Shown: piece by piece, positions 1 through 6,837 of the stretch
Numbering within the stretch: the first letter of the stretch is position 1
How the letters are laid out: every line of letters starts with the position of its first letter
DNA from: JAQUTK01 sp963677415
GTDB lineage: Bacteria > Bacteroidota > Bacteroidia > Bacteroidales > JAQUTK01
DNA: 64,000 nucleotides
NCBI GenBank assembly: GCA_963677415.2
Contig: CAXXFJ010000004.1
Coordinates: 138,811 to 202,810 of the forward strand
Direction of reading: 5' to 3'
The notes under the pieces: generated by a model
Told to the model about the DNA's origin: nothing
Seen by the model: only the letters and a program-made list of their open reading frames with translations
Database searches by the model: none
Translations under genes and position numbers: made by a program

Positions 1-5
1 CGTCG

Positions 6-34
6 CAAATATAGATTATATTTTTGGATTCAAA
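6..34 (-). promoter_or_regulatory. Bacteroides-type promoter reading left out of the window
   Basis: On the minus strand a TATATTTG (-7 type, 6-13) lies 17 bp from a TTTG (-33 type, 31-34). The same arrangement, with similar flanking bases, occurs in front of the GH97 gene at 5377-5405. It probably drives a minus-strand gene beyond the left edge. Bases 35-122 hold nothing else I can recognise. Confidence 0.4.
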
Positions 35-166
35 TATGAGATAGGAATCAAATTTACCATTCTTATCAATTTGCAAGTGGATAATATGTATTTTCAATAA
101 GAACTCATGCTCTGTCTAGCACTGATTTTAGTTGACTCTCAGAAGTTCAACTAAAAATTAGAAACG

Positions 167-520
167 ATGAAGAATCAAGGTCATTATTCAGATGAGTTAC
201 GCATATCCGCGGTCAAGGATCATCTTGACGGAATGAGTAACAAAGAGGTTTGCCGGAAATATTCGATAGCAAACCGTACTACGTTATTGAGTTGGATGCA
301 TACCTTTGCACCAGAACCAAATCAGGAGGATGAATCTATGAAAAAAGAACGGGAAAGATTAGAGTCCGAAGAGATTGCCAGATTGAAAAAGGAACTGAAA
401 AAAGTAAAGATGGATTTGGAACATGAAAAGATGCGCGCTACGGCCTTTGATACAATGATAGACGTTGCGGAGGAAATGTTTCAGATTCCAATCCGAAAAA
501 AAGCTGGCACCAAACAGTAG
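167..520 (+). CDS. IS3-family transposase OrfA (helix-turn-helix subunit)
   Basis: This 117-residue protein is the DNA-binding half of the IS3 transposase. It has an N-terminal helix-turn-helix of the IS3/IS911 type, including the SNKEVCRKYSIANRTT stretch, and a charged coiled coil over roughly residues 55-90 that would multimerise. A fragment of a close relative is found on the minus strand at about 15.1-15.2 kb. The gene ends just after an A7 slippery run, from which OrfB is reached by -1 frameshifting. Confidence 0.85.
   Translation: MKNQGHYSDELRISAVKDHLDGMSNKEVCRKYSIANRTTLLSWMHTFAPEPNQEDESMKKERERLESEEIARLKKELKKVKMDLEHEKMRATAFDTMIDVAEEMFQIPIRKKAGTKQ
496..502 (+). other. Programmed -1 frameshift site (A7)
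   Basis: The zero frame reads CGA AAA AAA GCT, so a run of seven A gives an A_AAA_AAA slippery heptamer. The -1 frame is open from here into OrfB without a stop. This is the usual way an IS3 element makes its OrfAB transposase. Confidence 0.7.
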
Positions 521-543
521 TAAGGCTTCACACAGGAGCTCCT

Positions 544-1437
544 TTGTATCATACAAAGGCTCTTTGCGGTCTGTTTGGTGTATCTAAGCAAGCCTATTAC
601 CAGTATCTGGATCACGGTTTAGAGAATGCTGCAAAGGTACAGTTCGTACTTGAATATGTACATGAAATCCGTGGAAAAGATCCCGGCATCGGTGGGGAGA
701 AGTTATGGGTAATGTATAAAAGCTATTTTGGTGTGGAATACAGCCTTGGGCGGGATTCCTTCTGTAGGATACTCTGTGTTTATGGTCTGACCATAAGGAA
801 AAGAAGAAAACGAATCCGGACGACGGATTCCAATCATCCTTATCTTTTATATCCGAACCAGATACAGGATCTGATTATGGAGCACCCCAATCAGGTGTGG
901 GTGAGTGATATCACTTATATCAGGATCCGTGAGAAGTTCTGCTTTCTCTCCTTGATTACCGATGCTTACGACAAGGAGATTGTGGGTTATTATGTCGCCC
1001 CAACCTTACAAACGGAGTTCACAATCCGGGCTCTTCAACAAGCTTTATCACGGATAGAAGAGGCTGACCGGCTTGACTTAATCCACCACTCAGACCGTGG
1101 TGTTCAGTATGCCAGCGACTCATATACCAGACTTCTAAAAGAGAACCATATACGGATAAGCATGACGGAGAAAGGAGATCCGAAAGAGAACGCGATTGCA
1201 GAACGTGTAAATGGGATCCTCAAACATGAATTCCTGGAGTATCGTGATTTTAAAGATATCGAAGAGGTGCGAACTGCCGTTGCAGAAGCTGTAGAGTTCT
1301 ACAACACCCAAAGACCTCATAAGAGTCTGGATATGATGACACCGATGGAAGCTTCACTTATGAATGGACCCATCAAGAAAAGATGGAGAAGTTATCGGGA
1401 AGAATATCTGCAAAACAATTTGCCTGTGCAGATATAA
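544..1437 (+). CDS. IS3-family transposase OrfB (DDE integrase domain)
   Basis: The 297-residue frame is the catalytic half of the transposase. It has an HTH_21-like N-terminus and an rve integrase core: the first Asp in VWVSDITYI, the second in HHSDRGVQY, and the catalytic Glu in the KENAIAERVNGILKHE stretch, followed by FYNTQRPH. The frame is open upstream to the A7 slippery site, so the natural product is probably the OrfAB fusion and not a protein starting at this ATG. The gene appears intact. Confidence 0.88.
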   Translation: MYHTKALCGLFGVSKQAYYQYLDHGLENAAKVQFVLEYVHEIRGKDPGIGGEKLWVMYKSYFGVEYSLGRDSFCRILCVYGLTIRKRRKRIRTTDSNHPYLLYPNQIQDLIMEHPNQVWVSDITYIRIREKFCFLSLITDAYDKEIVGYYVAPTLQTEFTIRALQQALSRIEEADRLDLIHHSDRGVQYASDSYTRLLKENHIRISMTEKGDPKENAIAERVNGILKHEFLEYRDFKDIEEVRTAVAEAVEFYNTQRPHKSLDMMTPMEASLMNGPIKKRWRSYREEYLQNNLPVQI

Positions 1438-1490
1438 TATGTATGTTTGCAGAACAAACCTATCGGATATTTCCGAGCTTCAAAAGAGCA

Positions 1491-1640
1491 AAGTCAACCT
1501 CTTTTAGGGTCTTGTTCTAAAAGAGTCAACCGTAGTCAGAGATAAAGATAAAGGAGTCAACTGTAGTCAGAGATAAAAAATAAAGAGTCTACTAAAATCA
1601 GAATTAGAAGCTAAAAGAGTCAACCCCTTTCAGGGTCCTA
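1491..1640 (+). repeat. Five degenerate ~31-bp tandem repeats at the IS3 right end
   Basis: The motif GTCAAC (or GTCTAC) recurs at 1493, 1525, 1556, 1587 and 1619, a period of 31-32 bp. The following positions are partly conserved (GTAGTCAGAGATAAA in two units). There are no unique spacers and no cas genes, so this is not CRISPR. Similar 31-bp periodicity appears in the IS3-derived fragment near 15.2 kb, which suggests multiple transposase-binding sites. Confidence 0.6.
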
Positions 1641-1721
1641 CACTCTCATTTCAAATGTACCCGGTTTGACATCTCGCTCCATCGCCTTTATTATAGAGAG
1701 TCAGTCCATACACCGGGATCA
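1640..1721 (-). pseudogene. Remnant of a GH3 beta-glucosidase C-terminus
   Basis: About 80 bp match the end of the intact GH3 gene at 6838-9129. Read on the minus strand, and allowing one extra base in a T-run, it gives MIPVYGLTLYNK then KAMERDVKPGTFEMRV, against MIPVSELALYNK-VMERVVEPGAFELQV in the intact copy. The scrap lies exactly between the IS3 right end and the stop codon of the GH43 gene. A second GH3 gene probably stood here and was lost when the IS3 element arrived or recombined. Confidence 0.75.
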
Positions 1722-3332
1722 TTATCTGGAATAGTAATATTGAAAGGAATCCACATCAACAAATCCTTCATCTGCCAGGACATTGAAATTAAAAATTCCA
1801 ATCCGGTCGCCACGATAACTGCCCCATGTCAATTGAGACTTACCTCCGCACGCAATAAACTTCTTTCCATCAAGGCTGTAGAAATAGCTATTAACACCAT
1901 CCATGTCCCAGCATGAACGAATCCATATATTTTCCCCGCTTAATACCACGCCTGAGACTTCATCATTGTTTTGGTTATATATCAATTTCCGGATCCCCTT
2001 TTCCTGTTTGACACCCAGCCAACTGAAAGATGCGGTTGAAAAATGAGTAAGTCCGGCAACCTGACCATCGGCCATTCCACTGATGTCCAACTTCACTGTT
2101 ACCCTGTTTTCGCGAGTTCTCAGGCTCCGTTGTGTAAGGGTATTTCCTGCCCGCAGCAGAATATTTTTGTAATCTTCCGGTCGAATGGGAGGGAAAGCGT
2201 ATAACCGCAGGTAACCTTTCCGTTCGGTTAACGACCATTTCTCAGCTCGTGGCTGATAGTTCCACTCCCAATGCGGAAGTAATATTTTGGAAGAAAAAGA
2301 ATCATCGGTTATATATTTGACGTTAGAGTGACTAATCTGGATCGGTTTGGAGGCTTTCCACACCATATTACCGATAGTGTCATTACCCACTTCGCCGATA
2401 ATAGGCCAACCGTTCACCCAATTGACAGGAAGCAGACTGGCACTGCGTCCTTCCCAGTTGCCAGACCCATGATGCGTAAAGAACCACCAACTGCCATCCG
2501 TCAAACCAATCAGGCCGCCCTGATTGGGCTCTTTGTCTCTGGACTTATTGACATGGTTCAACTGTTTAACCTCGTAAGGACCGTAAATATTTTTTGAACG
2601 CTGCATCATGACAACGCGTCCCTCTTTCTTTACCTGACTAAAGAAATGATAATACAATCCATTGATTTTAAATAGTTTATTCGCTTCGCTTCCTTTTTCC
2701 TGATAAATAATGGAGTCGGATTCCATCACTAAGCTTTTACCATCGGGAGTCATTTTAAACAGATGAATATTGTATTTTTTCTGATTCTTAGCATCCATCC
2801 CAAAGTTTGTCGCAATAAAATAGAGTTGCCCATCGTCATCGCAAAAAGAACAACAATCGTCCCACTCCTTCACTTTCCAAACCTGGTGTAGCGGTTCCCA
2901 CGGACCGGCGGGATTGGAAGCCGAACTCATAAAAAAACCGTCCTCGGGCGTATCAAAATAGACCCAGAACTTATTTTTATAATAACGTATGGACCCGGCC
3001 CATATCCCCTTCCCATAGCAATTCATCCGGTTCCAGTTCATCGAGGAACTAATACGTGTAAGGTCATCCACCACATGCCCGATAATCTCCCAATTGACCA
3101 AATCTTTGGAATGTAGCACTACCATGCCGGGCGAATACTGCATACTGGAAGAAATAGCGTAAAAATCATTGCCCACACGGATAGCGTCAATGTCGCTGAA
3201 GTCGCCCGGAATAACAGGGTTGACATACGTGCCATCGCCCTGATCGCCCCATTTCTCGCTAAACTGGGCAAAAAGGGGAGGAGACAGTAACTGGCAACTG
3301 ATAAGGACAAATAGTATTCTAAGATTTTTCAT
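1722..3332 (-). CDS. Secreted GH43-family glycosidase (beta-xylosidase/arabinofuranosidase type)
   Basis: The 536-residue protein begins with a signal peptide ending near LFAQ (about residue 23). A five-bladed propeller follows with the GH43 pattern NPVIPGDFSDIDAI, in which Asp47 would be the catalytic base. The last ~190 residues form a beta-sandwich like the accessory domain of GH43 xylosidases. It should remove xylose or arabinose from plant polysaccharide fragments in the periplasm or outside the cell. It lies 85 bp downstream of the GH97 gene on the same strand and probably shares its transcript. The exact substrate cannot be read from sequence. Confidence 0.85.
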   Translation of the reverse strand: MKNLRILFVLISCQLLSPPLFAQFSEKWGDQGDGTYVNPVIPGDFSDIDAIRVGNDFYAISSSMQYSPGMVVLHSKDLVNWEIIGHVVDDLTRISSSMNWNRMNCYGKGIWAGSIRYYKNKFWVYFDTPEDGFFMSSASNPAGPWEPLHQVWKVKEWDDCCSFCDDDGQLYFIATNFGMDAKNQKKYNIHLFKMTPDGKSLVMESDSIIYQEKGSEANKLFKINGLYYHFFSQVKKEGRVVMMQRSKNIYGPYEVKQLNHVNKSRDKEPNQGGLIGLTDGSWWFFTHHGSGNWEGRSASLLPVNWVNGWPIIGEVGNDTIGNMVWKASKPIQISHSNVKYITDDSFSSKILLPHWEWNYQPRAEKWSLTERKGYLRLYAFPPIRPEDYKNILLRAGNTLTQRSLRTRENRVTVKLDISGMADGQVAGLTHFSTASFSWLGVKQEKGIRKLIYNQNNDEVSGVVLSGENIWIRSCWDMDGVNSYFYSLDGKKFIACGGKSQLTWGSYRGDRIGIFNFNVLADEGFVDVDSFQYYYSR

Positions 3333-3417
3333 AGCAAATTAATAAAGATTCCACTCCCAAACGCCCTTCACTCCCTTGGTAATTAATCATACTAATTGTC
3401 ACATAGTACAAACATTA

Positions 3418-5343
3418 CTATTGAATAGGTTTAAGAGAAGCAACGAAACCACCCCTGCCAAGTAATCTTACTTTTACTGTACTGGATTTATCAACAACCA
3501 TGTATTGAGTAACAAGTTGTTTATCAAATTCACCATCTGATATTAATGTCAGTTTATATTTTACATTCTCGGGCAAATAATTGAAGGTCAATGTTTTGTT
3601 TTTTGGCATTCTCTCAGCACTTATCCCTCCAATATACCATGCCGCACCCTTGTTTCGGGCAATAATCAACTCTTTTCCCGGATATCCGTCGATCAATTTA
3701 GTGTTGTCCCAAGCATTAGGCACTTCCATGAGGAAAATCTTAGCGGCATCGGGCAAATCAAAATAACCCTCCGGACGGTCGGCCATGTGCTGAATACCTG
3801 ACTCGAACACGACACTAAGAGCCAGTTCGTGCCCATAAGAAGTAATGTGCGGATATTGCGAATTAGTAAAAGTAACAGGAGTATAATCCATAGCACCAAC
3901 CACGTTGCGTGTAAAGGGTAAAGTGGTATTATGCACAGGAGCTGCTGTGGTAAGATCCGGTCCATTGTTATACCATTCAGCACCGCGTACTCCTTCATAA
4001 GTCATTACGTTCGGATAGGTGCGAGCCCAACCACGAGGCACTAAACAACCATGAAAATAGACCATAATCTTGAATTTGGCAGCATCCTCCAGAATGTCAA
4101 GATAATACTTAATCATGTCTTGTTTTTCGCTCTCGAAAAAGTCAATCTTAACGCCTGCAACACCTAGCTTATTGAGTTTGGTAAACTCTGCCACTCGATT
4201 TTCATGGGTTAGCATCCTATCTTTTGGGGTAGCAGCAACCCACGTATGATCTCCTCCGGAATTATACCACATCAAAGGTTTTACACCCAATGATTGGATA
4301 TATTTTAAGGCATCTTCCAATGTTCCGCCATTACCCATGACATCCCATTCCCAATCAATCAAAGTATATGGCCACCCCATCTTGGCGGCAAGATCGGCAA
4401 ACTTACACACTATTTTGAAGTCTTTGCTTCCATGATTATTCGACCAATAATTCCATGAAGCAACGCCAGGCTTAATCCAGTCGGTTTCGGCAATCGTGGA
4501 AGGAGCAGATACATCATCAACAAGAGTTGATTGCACAATATCCGCAAGACTACCGATGATAATTACGCGCCATGGCGATTTCCAAGGGAGCGTAATAGTT
4601 GGTTTACGATCACCTTTACCTCTTCCATTCCATTGATCAGGAAAAGTAATTTTATAGTTTGATTTTTCTGTGGCATTGGATAACTTTGACCCACAATAGT
4701 TTCCGTTCAAATCGGCTTCGTGTATCAAATACCAACAATCAGTATTGTTTGTGTTGAAAAGAGCTGGATAACCCCAATCCTGTTGTACGTTACCATCTTT
4801 CATGGAATCATAAAGACCTTCGTTTGCAGTGTTAAACTTTTCCATCCATCTTTTCGTGCTATCCGGTATACAATAAGCCGTCAACTCATCATCTACTACA
4901 AATGAGCCTTCTTTATCAGGAAATTCATAACGAAAAGTAACCCCATCATTATAAGCCCTGATTATCAGGTTTAATTTAGCCTTACCCGGATTTTCAAAGA
5001 ATACTACTGTTTCATTGGCCGAATTGCTGCATTGGCTTTTTTTGCCATGTGAAGCTTGGTATTTCTCATTAATCGGTACTGTTTTTCCTGCTTTAATATA
5101 TTTCAGATCTTTCGAGAAATCCTGGTCTGCCCGGATAAGTCCCAGCGTTATTTGAGGAATCACCTCACTTGTTTTACCATTATTTACATACATTACCTTT
5201 AAATACCATTGCCCGACTTCTGCACTATTTGAGTTGTAAAGTCCGACACTTATTTTTTGGTTTGGCGAAGTAACAGTTGTTCTCTGTGAATAGACCGTTA
5301 GAGAACTAATAAAAAGAAGCACTAAGAATAATTTGTATTTCAT
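3418..5343 (-). CDS. GH97-family alpha-glycosidase, probably retaining alpha-galactosidase type
   Basis: I take the start at MKYKLFLVLLFISS because it opens a clean signal peptide; an upstream ATG would add 12 residues. The protein (about 641 aa) has the GH97 N-terminal beta-sandwich, a TIM barrel from about residue 270 and a C-terminal beta-sheet domain. VKIDFFESEKQD places an Asp (about residue 401) where retaining GH97 enzymes have their nucleophile. MTYEGVRG supplies a candidate acid/base Glu near residue 450. SusB-like inverting enzymes lack the Asp, so alpha-galactosidase-type activity is more likely. It is the first gene of a likely two-gene unit with GH43. Confidence 0.85.
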   Translation of the reverse strand: MKYKLFLVLLFISSLTVYSQRTTVTSPNQKISVGLYNSNSAEVGQWYLKVMYVNNGKTSEVIPQITLGLIRADQDFSKDLKYIKAGKTVPINEKYQASHGKKSQCSNSANETVVFFENPGKAKLNLIIRAYNDGVTFRYEFPDKEGSFVVDDELTAYCIPDSTKRWMEKFNTANEGLYDSMKDGNVQQDWGYPALFNTNNTDCWYLIHEADLNGNYCGSKLSNATEKSNYKITFPDQWNGRGKGDRKPTITLPWKSPWRVIIIGSLADIVQSTLVDDVSAPSTIAETDWIKPGVASWNYWSNNHGSKDFKIVCKFADLAAKMGWPYTLIDWEWDVMGNGGTLEDALKYIQSLGVKPLMWYNSGGDHTWVAATPKDRMLTHENRVAEFTKLNKLGVAGVKIDFFESEKQDMIKYYLDILEDAAKFKIMVYFHGCLVPRGWARTYPNVMTYEGVRGAEWYNNGPDLTTAAPVHNTTLPFTRNVVGAMDYTPVTFTNSQYPHITSYGHELALSVVFESGIQHMADRPEGYFDLPDAAKIFLMEVPNAWDNTKLIDGYPGKELIIARNKGAAWYIGGISAERMPKNKTLTFNYLPENVKYKLTLISDGEFDKQLVTQYMVVDKSSTVKVRLLGRGGFVASLKPIQ

Positions 5344-5376
5344 GTGGATAAGGGTATAAGAATTGTAATATCCGTG

Positions 5377-5405
5377 CAAATATAGATTATTAAATTTGAT
5401 TCAAA
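5377..5405 (-). promoter_or_regulatory. Promoter of the GH97-GH43 unit
   Basis: Minus-strand TATATTTG at 5377-5384 with TTTG at 5402-5405, spacing 17 bp, matches the Bacteroides -7/-33 pattern. It lies about 35 bp upstream of the chosen GH97 start codon. Confidence 0.55.
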
Positions 5406-5423
5406 TAGTACAGATGAATCAAT

Positions 5424-5454
5424 TTTGATCATTTGAAACTTTTATTTAATTTCG
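5424..5454 (+). promoter_or_regulatory. Promoter of the pyridoxamine oxidase/VOC genes
   Basis: TTTG at 5424-5427 and TAATTTCG at 5447-5454 are separated by 19 bp, close to the Bacteroides pattern with one mismatch in the -7 box. It is divergent from the GH97 promoter and reads towards the gene at 5561, leaving a leader of roughly 100 nt. Confidence 0.4.
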
Positions 5455-5560
5455 CAGCGAACAATGTATAACACACCAGTAACGGATTTGATGTTTGAAG
5501 CAAACTGCCGGAGAGAAATACACAGGAGGATCATTATAAAAACACAAAAACAAGAAAGAT

Positions 5561-5980
5561 ATGAGAGACGCAGTAATAACAATAGGTGGAATCATTGACA
5601 ATGTAACTGTTTCAATGATTGGTTCGGTTGATACAGATGGTTTTCCGAATATGAAAGCCATGCTTCCACCGCGAAAAAGAGTCGAAATAAAAGACTTTTA
5701 TTTCACGACAAATACCTCTTCGATGCGTGTAAAGCAATATCTTGCAAATCCGAAAGCCAGTGTTTACTTCTTTGACAAACAGTTTTTTCGGGGTGTGATG
5801 CTGAAGGGATCCATGGAAGTATTGACCGATGCCCAATCAAAAGAAGAAATCTGGCGGGAAGGTGACGAAATGTACTATCCCAAAGGAGTAACCGATCCTG
5901 ATTATTGTGTTTTGAAATTCACAGCGCAAGATGGGAGGTATTACAGCAACTTCAAATCGGAAGATTTTACGATCGAATAA
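5561..5980 (+). CDS. Pyridoxamine 5'-phosphate oxidase family (flavin-binding) protein
   Basis: This 139-residue protein has the small split-barrel fold of the PNPOx/general-stress-protein-26 group. Visible marks are the N-terminal GSVDTDGFPNMKAMLPPRK strand pair, FYFTTNTSSMRVKQYLANPKASVYFFD, and the central VMLKGSMEVL strand. Such proteins bind FMN, F420 or haem and often act as small reductases; the substrate is unknown. There is no signal peptide, so it is cytoplasmic. It is followed 18 bp later by two VOC genes and probably transcribed with them. Confidence 0.8.
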   Translation: MRDAVITIGGIIDNVTVSMIGSVDTDGFPNMKAMLPPRKRVEIKDFYFTTNTSSMRVKQYLANPKASVYFFDKQFFRGVMLKGSMEVLTDAQSKEEIWREGDEMYYPKGVTDPDYCVLKFTAQDGRYYSNFKSEDFTIE

Positions 5981-5998
5981 ATTACAAAAACAGTCACG

Positions 5999-6409
5999 AT
6001 GAAATTCAACGATTTATCAATCACTTTCCACACTGAAAAAATTAAAGAGTGTGTAGACTTTTATGTCCGCCATTTAGATGTAAAAGTAACTTTCGACTGC
6101 GAATGGTATGTAACCATTCAATTTCAAAGCGATGTGAATCCATTTATCTTCCTTTCGTTTATGAAACCCGAGTATGGGGTGGCAGGAGTCGTATTCTCAG
6201 GCGGATTGACATTGAACCTGAATGTAACCGATGTGGATGCTGAATATGCAAAGATGCAGCAAACAGGAATCGCTTTCACCGAAGAAATTGCCGACCACGA
6301 ATGGGGCGATCGCGCGTTTTCGGTAAAAGACCCGTTAGACAATACGTTGTATATATATTCGCCCCGTGCAATAAGTGCTGAGTATCAGAAAGCCGTAAAA
6401 GAGGACTAA
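5999..6409 (+). CDS. VOC-family glyoxalase/bleomycin-resistance-like protein
   Basis: A 136-residue protein with two beta-alpha-beta-beta-beta modules typical of the vicinal oxygen chelate superfamily. Visible marks are ITFHTEKIKECVDFYVRHLD at the start and HEWGDRAFSVKDPLDNTLYIY at the end. Members are metal-dependent isomerases or dioxygenases, or binders of toxic small molecules. Its stop codon overlaps the ATG-containing junction with the next VOC gene, so the two are translationally close. The specific ligand is unknown. Confidence 0.8.
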   Translation: MKFNDLSITFHTEKIKECVDFYVRHLDVKVTFDCEWYVTIQFQSDVNPFIFLSFMKPEYGVAGVVFSGGLTLNLNVTDVDAEYAKMQQTGIAFTEEIADHEWGDRAFSVKDPLDNTLYIYSPRAISAEYQKAVKED

Positions 6410-6428
6410 TGATTTGAAATCAAACGAC

Positions 6429-6818
6429 ATGAGAATCGAACACATTGCCATTTGGGTCGATGATATAGAGCAGATGCGGACGTTTTATCTCTCTTACTTT
6501 GATCTCAGTTGTGGTGAGAAATATGTAAATCCGGCAAAGAAATACACCTCGTATTTTCTGACTTTCAATGAAAATGGAGCACGCATCGAATTGATGCACC
6601 GACCGGATATTGCAAACAATGCTTCTCCACGTAACAGTCAAAAAGGTCTGGCGCATATCGCGATCTCTCTCGGAGGAAAAGAAGCCGTTGATGCATTGAC
6701 CGAACGCTTCCGAAAAGAAGGTTTCACTGTTGCTAGTGAACCGCGCACTACAGGCGATGGATATTATGAAAGTGCCGTCTTAGATCCCGAAGGCAATTAT
6801 ATTGAGTTATTAGCATAA
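6429..6818 (+). CDS. VOC-family glyoxalase-like protein
   Basis: A 129-residue protein starting at MRIEHIAIWVDDIEQMRTFY, a textbook VOC N-terminus with a metal-ligand His in IEHIAI. It continues through GLAHIAISLGG and ends with GDGYYESAVLDPEGNYIELLA, which carries the closing metal-ligand Glu. An in-frame TTG at 6414 could extend it by five residues; I prefer the ATG. It resembles lactoylglutathione-lyase-like proteins. It ends the short operon that starts at 5561, and converges with the GH3 gene. Confidence 0.8.
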   Translation: MRIEHIAIWVDDIEQMRTFYLSYFDLSCGEKYVNPAKKYTSYFLTFNENGARIELMHRPDIANNASPRNSQKGLAHIAISLGGKEAVDALTERFRKEGFTVASEPRTTGDGYYESAVLDPEGNYIELLA

Positions 6819-6837
6819 AGACTAAGCCTTCACTCTA

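Larger units (their letters stand above)
123..1600 (+). mobile_element. IS3-family insertion sequence
   Basis: Two overlapping transposase frames lie between near-perfect inverted ends: TGATTTTAGTTGACTC at 123-138 and its complement with one mismatch at 1585-1600, giving the TG...CA termini of IS3 elements. No 3-4 bp target duplication is visible with these limits. The right end may lie further out, up to about 1640, because an IS3-derived fragment at ~15.0-15.26 kb shares that extra segment. The right end carries degenerate tandem repeats and abuts a scrap of a GH3 gene, so insertion probably came with a deletion. Confidence 0.75.

Noticed and set aside
1491..1640. Possible CRISPR array (31-bp period)
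   Set aside because: The whole unit is degenerate and there are no unique spacers of fixed length, no leader and no cas genes; the repeats coincide with an IS3 end.
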